DNA of 64,000 nucleotides, taken from Dallia pectoralis. Its lineage: Eukaryota; Chordata; Actinopteri; Esociformes; Umbridae. Positions 22,172 through 35,700 of this stretch are shown in pieces (the first letter of the stretch is position 1; each line of letters begins with the position of its first letter). Made by a program: the position numbers and the translations under genes. The stretch lies in the NCBI GenBank assembly GCA_029465975.1, contig CM055754.1, positions 6,579,454 to 6,643,453 of the forward strand, in the 5' to 3' direction. The notes under the pieces were generated by a model. It was not told where the DNA came from. It worked only from the letters and a program-made list of their open reading frames with translations, and ran no database searches.

Positions 22172-23395
22172 GAAACAATATGTGCCGGTTTATAATGACT
22201 TTGCCGACTGTGTACATGAATACGGTCTATTAATTCGTTCAGTCGCCGGGCGTTTATGAAATCACAAACTTATTCAGTATTACCACATGCAGCTGTGGCT
22301 CTGTACGTGGATAGAGATTACAATTACATACCATTATGATTTTCCTAACATGTTTTTCATTTTGTCATACAATCTGTTCCAGTTTTGTTTTTATTTATTG
22401 TTATGTACAGACTGAAGAACACCAGAACAACGTTGTTACACTACACCAGAATAGAGACCGGAAAATTCAAACCTTTGAAGCAATGCATATTTTCCTAAAG
22501 AGTAAAACAAAGTCAAATATATGTATATTGTACTTATGTATATTGAAATATATTTTTTGCAACATACAGTTTGGGAAATGTAACAGTACGACTTCATGTA
22601 AATGTACCAGTATGATGCCCAATTTTTCAATCCGATCAAGATTTTAATGTAGCCAGAATCACCCAATGTCTTCCTATGGTTTGGTGTCAAGCGGTTAACG
22701 GTCTCAAGGCTGCCACTGTTTTCTCCCCATGATTAAAATGCCTGGACTATATTTGCAAACGTTTTTAGAGAAATTCCTGCTTGATATCAGCGTTAAGAAG
22801 CCATATTTTCTGATATTTGTGTAATTACAAATGGAGAATTATGGGGTTGATTCATTAAGTTATTACACTTTAATTTATTATATTTATTAAATACAGACAT
22901 ACATACACACACAGGCCAACCTTGTAGACCCATTATATATATTTTATACTACAACTGAATACACCCGTCATACAGTAACTTATTTGTATTATTTTCACCC
23001 AAATCGTTATGGGCCCTGGTTTACAATTCCCTGTCCGGTTCCTGTTTAAAATGATATTTTGTACAGAATGAATCGGGGGGAAATATCAAAATGGTTTGTG
23101 TTGTTTTATTTTTGTTGTATTTACAAGCGGCTGTCTTTCTCAAAAAATGGTTTTCATAATGTGTCCTTATCGTGATGAAGAGATTACTCAGGCAAACCGT
23201 ACCAGTTGAAGCCGACAGTATTACTCCGGTCATTACTACCACAACTCCTCTCTGAATGATGTCACTCTGCTTCGAACAGGAGCTGGACTTTCAAAGACTT
23301 TCACAGATGTCAAGTATATGCATTTTTATATTAAGAAAAACATGGTAGCATCTTTGTAAATATTTTTTATAATAAAAGATGCAAAGTTTATCAGA
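22172..23395 (+). other. cdca4: cdca4 3' untranslated region
   Basis: AT-rich non-coding sequence from the stop to AATAAA at 23371-23376, which follows TTTTTTATAATAAAAGATGC. It contains several TATTTAT/ATTTA words that could affect mRNA stability. Confidence 0.6.
23371..23376 (+). terminator. cdca4: Polyadenylation signal AATAAA of cdca4
   Basis: Canonical hexamer 1.2 kb after the stop codon, followed by a GT-rich stretch (GTGGTGGTTTTTGTTTTTG) suited to the downstream element. Confidence 0.7.
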
Positions 23396-23399
23396 GTGG

Positions 23400-25262
23400 T
23401 GGTTTTTGTTTTTGATTTAATAATCTGTGCCTTGATTTTCATGCACTATCCCTTAATTAAGAAATGTTCCTTTATTGTTAATTTATTATTGAAACAAACT
23501 ATTACTATTCCATTTTAAACACACCATTATAAATATAATGGATCATATCCTTGGACTTGTGTTTATAGTATAATATACCACTTTAGTTACTTATAGCAAA
23601 GTTGATCAGTTGTCCACTTGTGCTAAATCAAAGACTGATCCAACTAGTTTTTTTTCAAGTTGGACCAGAACTGAAGATGGCAATCAACTGCATCTGGTTT
23701 CATGGGTATTCTAGAGAGAAAGTGGCTAGTGCAGAAGTCTGGGGCTAAAAACTGACTGGAGTGCAGCCACTGTTTCACATTTCTAAGCCATGATACTGGT
23801 CGTTGACTAAAATACATTTTAACAAAAACCTTTCACAACTTGTTAGATAGTTCTGTTATCCATAACTACCGTAAGCTCAAACATTATAAAATTGATTTTT
23901 TTTAAAACATGTTACATACCACTTGAAATAGTTCATTTTAAAGTCCCTTTCACGTGACTAGATAAAAATTCTGGATGCCGTGAATTCCAATGCAGAAGCT
24001 CTGCCTTAGAAACGAGGCCTCTAAACTTCTCTGTAGCCCAATCACTTACCATCCACCCTTGTCAGACTTGTTTTTTAAATTATGCATGACTCACTCCTTT
24101 GTGATGGTATGAAATGTGGTACTTGGCTTATTGTCGCCGCCGAATCGATAACATTTCCTGCATAACACGTATCTATAGTAGCCATAAATACTATTCAGAC
24201 AGTATGACTGCTAGCTTGTCACAGTCAATTAGCTAGTTATCTACTCCCCGTTGTTTGTCTCTCGGACAATAGAGATACCTCCATGTCAATATGACAGCCA
24301 CTTAATAGTTCCACACAGGCGTACGTGCGCACAAACACGACCGATTGAACGTACGTTTCTCTGACCTAATTCACTAGTTTCATACGGCAAACGTTGCATG
24401 CAGGACGCTGCGCAGCCCTGATGCTTGTTATGGTAAACTGTGCGCAGCTGGCAGATAAAATATTATTTAATATAAACGTTATTGCATTGACTCCCGTCTG
24501 TTTCCAAACATTGGAAAGTACGATGCATGTGTAGAATGTAATTATTTTTTTAACGTAGTGTCAAAATGATTTAAGTGATCCTTCATTATCACCCAAACTT
24601 GCTTTGAGGGACCTCCACGGTGACATGTTGCAAACAAAACACACGGAAACATCCACATCAATTAAACCAACAACTTTGTGACACACTTGTGACTTGAAAT
24701 AGTAATGAATGTTCTACTTTTTAATAGAAAAGTGAGAGTACATTGTTTTAACAATCCAGCAGTTTTAAAATAAATAAACCTAAGTTCTATGAAATAATTA
24801 ATGTAGAGGGTATATTCTGTTTTACATCTGTCAAGTCTGGAAGTCTAAAACGAACAAATGCAAGTATCATAATTAGCCATGTCTTTCCACAACCTTAAAA
24901 CCGATGCAGTTTATAGGATTAAAAATGGCTTACGGATGCTGCGTATTTGCTCTCTTACCGTCTGAGGTCCCTGAAGCCTATAATTTGCCCCTAATCATAT
25001 TCATTGCCTTCGCTGTGGGACACAATCGGATGGCAGAGAAAAAGGACTTTATTAGAGATTCAGCAAAATATAAAACCAGGAGCACACACACGCTTTAAAC
25101 AATAATCTATCTGCCTGATTAAAACCAAGAAAATAGTGAATATTTTTGCATTTACATGAGTAACAGGGAAGCCCGTTCCGGCCATCTACAATAACACAGT
25201 ACAACTATGCAATGCAACGTCCTCCTATTGTCCTCCACAGTTCAGTATCAGGTAGTAGCAGG
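23400..25262. other. Intergenic between convergent cdca4 and clba1
   Basis: Contains the presumed 3' untranslated region of the minus-strand clba1 gene next to 25262. No exon, RNA gene or complete transposon was recognised. A stretch at 24300-24440 is richer in CG, but has no clear function. Confidence 0.55.
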
Positions 25263-25418
25263 TCATTTCTTCTGGTGCTGTGGCTGCAGCTGCATGCTGA
25301 ACTGAGTCAGCCACTGCTGGGAGATCTGGTAGAGGAATGCTGGTGTGTCACCGTGGCATGAAGAGGAGGCCAGCAGCTGGAGGGAGATGAGGGGATGGTT
25401 AGTGGTGAGGTTAGAGGT

Positions 25419-25455
<37 letters not shown>

Positions 25456-28038
25456 ACCACATACACACCCAGATCCACACACACACCACCACATACACAC
25501 CCAGATCCACACCCACACAACCACATACACACCCAGATCCACACCCACACAACCACATACACACCCAGATCCACACACACACTACCACATACACACCCAG
25601 ATCTAAACCCACACAACCACATACCACCCAGACCCACGTCACCACACACACACCCAAATCCACACCACCACATACACACCCAGATCTATACCCACACACA
25701 CCCAGATCCACACCACCACATACACACCCAGATCCACACCACCACATACACAACCAGATCTAAACCCACACAACCACATACCACCCAGATCCAGACCCAC
25801 ATCACCACATACACACCCAGAGCCACATCACCACATACACACCCAGGTCTAAACCCACATCACCACACACCCACACACACCCAGATCCCTCACACCACCA
25901 CATACACACCCACGCCCAGATCTACACCCACACCACCTTGGTTTTGATGAGGGCAGCAGCTGGGCGGCAAGAGGTCTCCTCTGGGGTTTCTTCAAGGTCC
26001 TCTACACTCTGGAGATGGAAGGTCAATTGAAAGAATACTGACATATTGTCTTGGTGAAAGGCATTTATATGCCAAACATGAGGCCCACTTGGCAAATACG
26101 GTATATTTCTAACAGCGTGGAATCGTCAAGCACCGTCGAGTGGACACCAGGGAAAACAACAGCCTTTTCTTCTTGTCTGTAAAATACTACACTGCTCCTC
26201 TGCAACAAAACCTTTGTCTATGTTTACTCTTTTGTAAAAGTGAAGTTAACAAGTAAAGCTGTTCATTAAGAGTTGTGGGTTGTAAATCTGCTGTAAATCT
26301 GTAGGTTTGGTTGTGCTGGGCAGCTGGCTGGGGTCTTTACAGACATTTTCAACATGTCCCTAGCGGTTGTCCCTACGTGCTTCAAGACCACAACCATTGT
26401 GCCGGTGCCGAAGCGATCGACTGCGTCATGCCTAAATTACTTTCCTTTACTTTACTGTTGCGCTCACCCCCACCATCATGAAGTGCTTTGAAAGATTCGT
26501 ATTGGCTCCCTCCAACTCTGAACCCACATCAGTTTGCCTATCACCCTAACAGGTCGCCATCTCCACAACTGTCCACTCTGCCTTGACCCACCTGCACAAA
26601 ACCAACACCTATGTGAGGATGCTGTTCATAGACTTCGTCTCAGCACTCAATACAGTCATCCCCTCTAGACTGGTTACCAAACTCAAAGACCTTGGGATCA
26701 GCCCCTCTCTTTGCAACTGGACTCTGTCAGGTTGGACAACCTCACCTCTTCCACCCTGACCCTGAACACTGGTGTCCCGCAGGGCTGTGTGCTTAGCCCA
26801 CTCCTGTACTCCTTGTTCCCCCATGATTGCGTACCTCTACACAGCGCTAATTCCATTGTCAAGTTTACAGATGACACCAGAGAAGTTGGTCTGATCAGGG
26901 ACAACAACAAGACAGCATACAGAGAGGATATCAACCACCTAGTGGCTTGGTGTGCAGATAACATACTTGCATAAACTCAATAATAACATAAACCTGCTTG
27001 CTTATAAACCCTAACTTCAAAAGTCTCTTAAACAACACACAGAAACATAAAAATGTGTTTAACTGACTCTAGGTATGTAGATAAATTACCAAAATCTTGC
27101 TTAAGGATATAAGGACCATCTATTTCGCTGCTCACCTGTTCAGAGATGAAGTGTGAGTTTGTGATTCCGAGGACAGAAGCCACTCGTCTGTGGCAGTTGG
27201 AGGCGGCCATTGGCTCAGAAAAGCTAAGCCTGTTGGGCTCAGCCATCAGATGGCTCCACAAGCTGCCACTGTCACTAAGTGCGAGAGAAGTTAAATACAA
27301 TTTTATCAAACACAAGATAAAATAATAATACATAAAGTATACAGAGACATATTTGGAGGTATAGTTAAAATGTAAAATGCAATACCATATTGTATTTGCT
27401 GGTTGAGAAGAACATGTTGGGGTAGTTTCTAGCAACTGGGACAGAGACTGAACAATATTGGCCTCTTTTGATTTACTCATCACTGGGAAGCATTCTTGGA
27501 AAACAAGATGCATTTTCGCCACATCTCCACCCACCAGCTAGAGCAACAGAAATATACCACATAGTTATTACTGCATATTTCAACATATAACGTATGCCGT
27601 TTGTACAGCAAAAGATATACCATGGAGAATGACTCTGAATGGTATATATTTTTGCCTGTTTGTATGCCAAACATAAACAACAACCTCAAGGCACTATTTC
27701 CTGCACTATTAAGGGGTGTTTACTTTTAACCATGACAACATTTCATAAGGTTAATTGTCCGCATAAATTTAAGAACCGATCTATATATTCTAGGTTTTGC
27801 AAAGTGAAAAACGCTTTTCATTTAACCCATGTGTTCATCTAGCATTATTCACAAAGCGCGCATTAGTTGTGCTTGTGACCAAACTCACCAATGTAGATCC
27901 ATCAACAGCCTCATCACAAGCAGTACTCCAGTCTCCAAATGCGCAGAACTCCTCGTCATTTGGTTTCCAACTTGTCTGGACAGAACACTGTCTGGATAGA
28001 ATTAAATCTTCGCAAACTAAAACGAATTGATTCTCCAT
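25263..28038 (-). CDS. clba1: Clathrin-binding-box (aftiphilin-type) protein, most like CLBA1
   Basis: Five minus-strand exons join in frame: 28038-27889, 27537-27386, 27274-27136, 26008-25937, 25376-25263, giving 208 residues. Every junction has AG/GT on the minus strand. The N-terminal part carries an acidic patch followed by FCAFGDW (residues 31-37), like the FGDF/FGDW motifs of aftiphilin that bind clathrin adaptor ears. The middle segment with SLWSHL and ASNCHRRVASVLGI resembles the aftiphilin-family region containing a clathrin box. The C-terminus is LTQFSMQLQPQHQKK. Its position between cdca4 and ahnak2 is that of CLBA1 in human 14q32.33, and this synteny is the strongest support. By family it would act in clathrin-coated vesicle traffic. 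It is shorter than human CLBA1 (about 327 residues). A LINE fragment sits in its third intron and a CA-rich minisatellite in its fourth. Confidence 0.72.
25418..25932. repeat. CA-rich minisatellite with degenerate 26-34 bp units
   Basis: After a pure (CA)n run of about 35 bases, units built from CACACCCAGATCCACAC and CACCACATA repeat to about 25930 with variable length. It fills most of the intron between the last two clba1 exons. Open frames on both strands here are repeat artefacts. Confidence 0.93.
26300..26975 (+). pseudogene. Fragment of non-LTR retrotransposon reverse transcriptase
   Basis: Translates in shifting frames to MLFIDFVSALNTVIPSRL, LNTGVPQGCVLSPLLYSLF and KFTDDTREVGLI, the conserved palm motifs of LINE reverse transcriptases. 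The catalytic FADD box reads FTDD, and the frame breaks several times. It lies antisense in the clba1 intron 26009-27135. The wording is of the L2/CR1/Rex type found in fishes; the clade is not certain. Confidence 0.8.
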
Positions 28039-28660
28039 TAAAAAAAGAGCGTGGAAATGATATTGTACCCGTCCGTGCCCGAACTTCAGGACTGCATTTA
28101 TTGTAAGAAGGTATGGTAATGATAAAGCAATTCACCGGTTGCTAAACTGAACCTATTACACATATGTACGTCATTAGTATTAATCCCGCCCGGCCTCTGT
28201 AAAAGACACATATTCTGTTGCCACTTGCTTAATCCCAATGATACATCTACAGGCCGCTAGACGCATTGGACACTCAGAAGGGGACACTTAAGGGCGTGTT
28301 GGTCCAAAATCCCGTTCAATTCTCCAGCACAAATCCTATTGAAATTATATTCGGTTCGTGTTCGGTTGAGTTTGATTCCTTGAACATAACTCGCTCATCC
28401 GTAATTAATTCATTCGTTACGTAGTCTAGTTGCGCTCTTCGGTTGTCCGACAGATGATTTGGTTTCGGACATTTGTTCCCCAACACGGAAAAGATACGAA
28501 ATTTGACTTTGGCAGTTTAATCCAGCCGCCTACTCGCGATTTATTTTCAAAGCCGCCCGGATGACGACGATATGACGTAGACACACTACCTTACCTGGCG
28601 CCGCCTTGTGCATTTATTTTCTATGGCATAATGCAACCGGCAGAGGGCGCCCAAGATACA
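28039..28660 (-). promoter_or_regulatory. clba1: Likely clba1 5' region and promoter
   Basis: Upstream of the clba1 start on the minus strand. Read on that strand, AAGGCGGCGCCAG followed by GTAAGG (donor near 28596) could be a non-coding first exon. TGACGTAG/CTACGTCA occurs nearby. CGGCAGAGGGCGCCC at 28639-28653 resembles a CTCF core. None of these was tested. Confidence 0.35.
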
Positions 28661-31600
28661 TGTTTAAAAATTCCCACTACATTCTACAGTCGGACAGTCA
28701 GATGTAATTGCAACAAAATCTCATCCCAGAAACAGCCCAAAAATCTGTATTAGGCATGCATTTCTGTTTTAGTAGTTGTGTTTCAATAGTTGTCTTAAAG
28801 GTTAAATTAATGTTAATTTGATGTAAAGGTAATTTCTAGACATTTCATTACTTTGTGTCAGAGTGTTGATGCCTTTGATGTTATTGACAACTGTATTATG
28901 GTCTCCACAATCACCAGATCTGAGGCCTTTGTCTTATTTCAGGATTCATCGTAGCTTTTTGTGTTTTTCTATCAAAGTGTCACTGAATAAACTTCAACCA
29001 TACCAGAAACTGAATTACTTCACTTGTCAAAGGTTTTAAATGCTTTTGCACATTTGAATATCCCTTGCAAAATGTTTTAGTTGAAAGTGGATGGTTTACT
29101 TTTTATCAGTTTGAGGTTACACACAAAATAAATTCTGCATGGGTCAAGGCAATTTAAGATAAAACAATATATATGTGGTTACAGTGCAGACTGTCAGCTT
29201 AAACTTGAGGGTATTTCCATCCATATCGAATGAAGGATCGCAAAATTACAGTGTAGATGTCGTAGCATTTTAACATTCTAAAAATATATCTGGACAATTG
29301 GCTTAACTGCTGTTTATTGTTATGAATAGGCAGGGGTGTTATTTTCCATTGTAGCTGCATGCACCAGATCATTTAAGTGTTTAGTCTTGATTCTACACTT
29401 CACACTGGCTCACTTGTCCTCATTGAGGATGTGACGGCTGAGAACAGCAATACGATGAATACTCAAGTGTACAGAAACATTGCCTGCTCATTAACAACTC
29501 ACTACAGTTTTATCCCTTTTGCAATTAATTTAGTCACAGGAAAGTGGTTATATTGTGTCAGGGCACAGAGCAACTGTCTAATCTGTGTCAGTTTGATGTG
29601 ATAAAAAAGCATGGAAAATGAGAAATGGGAGATCAAACTCGGAAAACTTGAAATTTCTATGCCTCTATGTACAATGTACAAACGAGGAGTAGAGGTCCAA
29701 CTTTAGCACCATCGAATCTGAGGAAATTACTAGTTAGACAACATGGTCACCGAGAAAAAGTTCACAAAACATGTTCTTAATATTCTGAATGAACTAATTT
29801 CCCATTGTGTAGTATTTTGATATTCCATAGACCAACACAAACATGAGGTGCAACCTTATGTATTCTTAGCACACAAGGCATTAACGCTGAGATGGGAGGA
29901 CGGAGGACTTTCAGCCTGATCATCCAGTTGAGACAGGAAACGCAATAAGGTATGCATAACATTGATTTTATACTGAAATGCAGCCAAAAGGGCGTCCTGT
30001 TCTCGTTCTGTATGATACTGACGGAGAAAGCTCTCATGATCTTCAGAATCCAGTGGTGTTTTCATGGGTATAATTTGTTTGCATGTGGAATCTTATCAAA
30101 TGTATTATTAACAGCTTTTTTGTTTAAAACAGGGGAAAAGATACCAGATTTTTATCAATATCGGCAGATACTCGAGGTTGCAATATCGTTATCGGTATCG
30201 GACATAAGGAAGTGGTATCGGGCATCCCTAATTTCTAGGCTGGTTTTTCTATTATTTATGATCTGGCAGAGATAAAATTGTAAAACCAGATGCATGGAAT
30301 AATGTTTCAGAGAGTGTTTGATGGACAATCCCGATATAAATAATACATTTGATGTGTTTATATCACCCCTTTAGGGGATCGTACACCAATTAAATTCTAT
30401 TCTAGAGCCGTAGGGAATGTGTAGGGATGCAGCTTTTATATTAAAGTATTACCTGAAGACAGGGAGGGTGGATGTTTAGGAAACACCATGTGGACATTTG
30501 CATGCTGGATGAGTTCCAGGGGTTAATCGAAAAGCATCTGCTGAAGCCAAACTGTGTCACTCTAGACTTAGGACCTTGTTTGTTATGTTACTGTACACCG
30601 AATCTGGTATAGCAACCTGGTCTATTTAGCTAATTGACTTCCAGTCACATGGAAAAAGCGAGGTCTCCCATCCATTCTGTCTGTTCTCTTCTTCTCTGAT
30701 GAATCTCAATCTCCTTGCCTGCTCTTGTCAGTTTGTCATTTCCTCAACAATAACAGAAAGCATCTTTGATTTGCATTACAGTGTGTCTTTTCAGTTCTGT
30801 GTTTGTTTGGTTTAGTATTAAAACCCATTGAACGTCTACATGCTCTGCACCTGGCTCATTTCCCAGCACTACACTCCTGAGTTTGTGACAGAAAGTGGCT
30901 TTATGACATAATTTCTTTTTAATATGATAAATTAGTAATATATCAGGATTAGGATAAACCTTTATGTGCTTTTAAGGATGCTTAGGTTCACAAAAAACAT
31001 GAGCCAGATTTCTTCGAATATATACAGGATGGGATATTTTATTGTTTTTCTGGGCTAAATATTGATCCTGGTTTAAAGTTGCTACTTGGTCCTTTGCCAA
31101 AAACTAATGCAGTATAATCTTGCAGCTCACTGTAAAAAAAATATAGAAGTAAGACGCAAGTCATCTGCAACTGTCCTGACTTCATCCATCCATGAATGTG
31201 AAAATATTACATTTACTACCATATGACTAGATTTGTTAAGGCTTGATCTAATATTGAACAAAGTCAATCAGGAGATAAATATTCCCCAAAGATTGGTGTG
31301 TAAAACAATCACCTGACTGCATTGCAATAAGGATATTAAACAATGTCTTCTGCATCTAACCATCTACTAATACAGTATCTTCATAAGCATTCCCATCTTC
31401 TGCACGAAGCAGCTCATTTATCGATGGCTAAATGACCACGTACAATATGTTTTTTGTTTGTGTTGTTTTCAGCCACGACACTGTGGGTGTGGTCAAGTGA
31501 CTGGTATTTCTGTGCTTGATCCTCTGTTCCCCTATGTGTATTTGTGTCTGAAATGCTCCACCATGCCTGTCCAGCCTGGGTTACTATGTAGCAAAATAGT

Positions 31601-31790
31601 GAGTTACTTTTTGCACTGGCTCTTAAATCCTTAAAAAAACAGAACCTGACATGGTGACCAGACACCACTGCAGCAAATCAGGTTTTTAATCATGGTTACT
31701 CTTTCAAAGAGAACCTGAAACAATCACTGATGTCTGTGTTAATCTCCACTTACACTTCCCCTCTTACACGTTTTTTCCACCGCTGTACTG
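28661..31790. other. Intergenic between clba1 and ahnak2, repeat remnants only
   Basis: AT-rich DNA between two divergently transcribed genes. The segment at 30140-30235, with TATCGGCAGATACTCG and TTATCGGTATCGGACAT then GGGCATCCCTAA, resembles the end of a common fish DNA-transposon repeat. No gene or RNA was recognised. Confidence 0.5.
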
Positions 31791-31792
31791 TG

Positions 31793-32192
31793 TTGTCCTG
31801 TGTAGCATGTTGGCCTGTGTAGCATGTTGTCCTGTGTAGCATGTTGTCCTGTGTAGCATGTTGTCTTGTGTAGCATGTTGTCCTGTGTAGCATTTGTCCT
31901 GTGTAGCATGTTGTCCTGTGTAGCATGTTGTCCTGTGTAGCATGTTGTCCTGTGTAGCATGTTGTCCTGTGTAGCATGTTGTCCTGTGTAGCATTTGTCC
32001 TGTGTAGCATGTTGTCCTGTGTAGCATGTTGTCCTGTGTAGCATGTTGTCCTGTGTAGCATGTTGTCCTGTGTAGCATGTTGTCCTGTGTAGCATGTTGG
32101 CCTGTGTAGCATGTTGGCCTGTGTAGCATGTTGTCCTGTGTAGCATGTTCTCCTGTGTAGCATGTTGTCCTGTGTAGCATGTTGTCCTGTAA
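31793..32192. repeat. 17-bp minisatellite upstream of ahnak2
   Basis: The unit GTCCTGTGTAGCATGTT repeats about 23 times. Two units lack one base (CATTTGTCC) and several have GGCC or TCTCC variants. The minus strand is open in three frames for 138-215 codons, purely from the lack of stops in the unit. Confidence 0.94.
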
Positions 32193-32399
32193 ACGATATG
32201 AAGACTGTAGCTAGTATACTCTTGTAAAATGCAATTATGCGCCTCCTCCTTAAACATATCCTGAAGCACAAATACCCATTGCATCCTTGTCCTAAGTGTC
32301 CTTGGCCGATTAGTCCAGTTGATGCCGACTGTGATTGGGTGGAACTCAGAAAGGGTGGGGAACGGACGCCCCTCCCAAAATTGCATTAGTGTTTGAAAG

Positions 32400-32701
32400 G
32401 TCTATGTTTACAGGAGAGTAGGCGAGTCTCACTCCGGTGGACAGCTCTGAACGGGGATGCTACAGAAATTCCTCTCTCTCGCGCACTGCTTTTTCGCCAA
32501 CTCATTCTCCTCTCTCGCTCTGTCTTCGGTCCTGCGCCTCGAGTCTCCCTCCCTGCTGGGAAGGACTGAAACAGGACGGTTTGAGGCAGAGGCTGTTGCA
32601 CTGGCCCCTTCAGGACAGGGAAGACCTCATCAGCAGCTGGAGTCGCTGACCACCGGGGACACGAGCCCTTCTCCCTCCCAGCACACCAGCGGGCCGGCGA
32701 C
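32400..32701 (+). promoter_or_regulatory. ahnak2: ahnak2 5' untranslated region and proximal promoter
   Basis: CT-rich sequence (CTCTCTCTCGCGC, CTCCTCTCTCGCTCTG) leads to the ahnak2 start codon in GGCGACATGT, with G at -3. No TATA box is evident. The transcription start is not placed. Confidence 0.45.
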
Positions 32702-35700
32702 ATGTGCGACTGTTTCCACCTGGCCTTCCCCAACTGGCACGGCTCACCGGGCACGGGTGGGCATCCCTCTTTCTGTTTCTGTCGTGTCCGGGAACTATTC
32801 CCTGAGTCAGCGCTAGAGCTCAGCTAGGCTGTGTGTGTGTGCAAGGGTATTGGGGGGCTCGGGTCTGCAGGCTGCCGCTGAAAGCAGAGTCGTGTTTGTG
32901 ACATGCAGCCTTGCCATCCTGCAGTGAGTGGATGGGTGTGTCTGCAGTGTGTTGACTGGGTGTGTCCCTACTGCATAGGGATGCGCTTGATGTTCTCTAT
33001 ACAGTGGACTTAGTTCTGGAGGGTGAACTCTGTGTCATATTGAAGCATGATGGCTTGAACTGTCTAGGAGGTTAGTTTGTTTGGAAGGCATTTAGTTAAA
33101 ACGTTGAGAAGTAATAGGTTTATCTTTTTATCTAATTGCAGTTATTGAACATTGTGTAAGGCCACGTTTTATGCTGAGCCACTCAGCACTGTGTAAACTA
33201 CGGCTTCACTTTTTCGTTCTTTTAGTTTGTTGTTGATATTTTCTTTGAGATATGTCATGTTTATTTTTTCATAATCTCTTAAATTATGACATTGAACAAC
33301 TGTTGTGATGACATTGAACAGCTGTTGTGATCAAACAACATTGTTGCTTTACTCTGTCGCATTATTCGGTTTTGGGTGGTTGAGAGATTTTAACTGCTGC
33401 TTGTTCACATGTACAACCCCAATTCAGAACAAGTTGGGAGAGCATGGAAAATGCTAATAACAAAGCGCGGTGACTTGTATTTAAACAAAAACGTATAAAA
33501 ACAAGGTATTTGATGTTTTACCTAATAAACTGCATTGTTTTTAAGGTAAAGATTTGTTTCAAACTGAGAAGGTGATGTGAAGCAGCTGAGGCAATCGTAT
33601 AATCGTATTTAAAGAGCCTCCAAACAGGCCTAGTCTTTCAACAGCAAGGATGGGTTTGGAGGCTCGCCAATCTCCCAACAGATGCGTCAGAACAACATTC
33701 CCCAAAGACATATCGGTAGGATTTGAGGCATTTCACCTTCTACATTTGCACAATATAATTACAAGTTTTGAGGAATCCTGTCAAATCTCGCTGCATTAAG
33801 TGCAAGGCCGATTCCGATAGCCTTTGTCAGTCAACACCATTTGCTGCCGCATCCACTGATGCAAGTTAAGGCGTAACTATGCAAAGCAGAAGCCTTACAG
33901 CAACTCTGTCCAGAAGCGCCGCCATCTTCTCACATATGATATGGACATTAGCACAGTGGAATTGTATTTTGTGGTCCGTCGAGTAAACATTTGAAGAGGT
34001 TTTTGGACAAAACTGTTGTTGTGCTCACAGGGGCCCGAAAACGAAAAGGAAGTTGTTATCAAAATCAGGTCCAAAAGCCAGCATCTGTAATCGTATGGGT
34101 GTGTGTCAGTGCCCACGGCATGGATAACTTGCACATCTGTTAGGGCACCATTAAAGCAGAAAGATATGTACACATTTTGGAGCAACATATATTGCCAGAC
34201 GTCGTCTTTTCCAGGGACGTCCCTGCATTTCCCAGCATGACAACGCCAAAACACATTCTTCCACTACATTACCATTACAAGTACATGGCCTGCCTGCAAT
34301 CATCACCTTTCTCTGATTGAGAATGTGTGGTGCATTATGAAGCGTAGAATAAGGCAACTAAGGCCCCAGGCAGTTGCGCAGCTGAAGAAATGGATGAATG
34401 GGAAAAAATTCAGCTCGCTAAACTAAACAAAATGGTGTCTTCAGTGCCCAAACACTCAAGTTCAATACCCTAAACAGTAAAGTTGATTGAATTAAATAAC
34501 ATTACAAACAGGGAGAGACACAGGGAACATACACTGGACAAAGGTTCAGGCCCTTGGATGGTGTTTTATTACCGCAAGGGGCAGGAGGAGAGAGGAAAAT
34601 CGAAATAAAACAAACTTTTCTCCTGTGGTTAGGTGGCGTCGTCTGGTGGGGCGGATGGGCGTTTTTAGACGGATGGGAGCAGATGGCGTATCCTGCGCTG
34701 CTTCTGCTCCCAGCGTCTCCTAGCTGTTTTCCTTCTATAGGGTTGTGTTTTGGGTAGCATTTTCTAATCTGGCCTCTTTGTGTTTCGCCTAAGCCCCAAA
34801 CTGCTCCTAGGTTGCCCTTATTTAATTCCCTTATGGAATGAAGAGATGATGCTGGCCTTTTTGGTTGCCTCCAGACAGTTCTGGAATCTACCAGCCTTCT
34901 ATGGGGGCATCGGCCAAGACTGAATCAGTAAGGGAGGGAGCATTCACACCACAAGGCCTACACAGACACATTATACAACATATATTGATATAAATGATCC
35001 AAGTGATCTGGTATCTACACAGAAACTCTCAAGTCGTCCCGTGCAGTATTGTAACGTGGTTCTCTCAACATTATTAGAGAATTAGATTAACTTGTTATTT
35101 GCTTCTAAATTTAATCAACATTTGAAGTCAGCAGGTTAACATACACCATAGCCAAATACTTTTTTATTCAATTCCTGACATTTAATCCAAATACAGGTAA
35201 ATATTCCAGTTAGGATCACCACTTTTTTTAAGAATGTGAAATATAGTAATAATTGTTAGAATGAATGTCGGAATAATAATAGTTGTGAGAATTATTTATT
35301 TCAGCTTTTTTTCATCATATGTCCAGTGGGTCAGAAGTTTGCTTACATTCAATTATTATCTTGTAGCATTACCTTTAAATTGTTTAACTTGGGTCTAACT
35401 TTTCGGGCTGCCTTCTACAAGCTTTCCACAATATGTTGGGTCTATGTTGGCCCATTTACTTGCAACCAAGCTATAACTTCCTGACGTCTTAAGATATAGC
35501 CATAATAAATCCACATAATTTTACTTCCTTATTATTCCATCTATTTTGTGAAGTGCACTAGTCCCTCCTGCAGAAAAGCACCCCCACAACATGATGCTTT
35601 TCAAAAAAGTATGATCTTTGTCCCCAGGTGCAGTTGTAAACCATAGTGTGGATTTCTATTATCGTTTTGGAGTAGTGGCTTCTTCCTTTTGAATGACATC

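Noticed and set aside
24904..25098. A 64-codon forward frame beginning MQFIGLKMAYGCC
   Set aside because: No splice context, no recognised family and no conservation evidence.
25263..25947. Long cysteine/valine-rich and histidine/threonine/proline-rich frames on both strands
   Set aside because: They arise from the CA-rich minisatellite; only 25376-25263 on the minus strand is a real exon.
31739..32386. A 215-codon minus-strand frame of HATQDNMLHRTTCYTGQ repeats
   Set aside because: Translation of the 17-bp minisatellite in three frames; the unit has no stop codon.
32457..32816. A 119-codon frame covering the ahnak2 5' region
   Set aside because: It overlaps in another frame the start exon encoding MCDCFHLAF, which has family support and a fitting splice phase.
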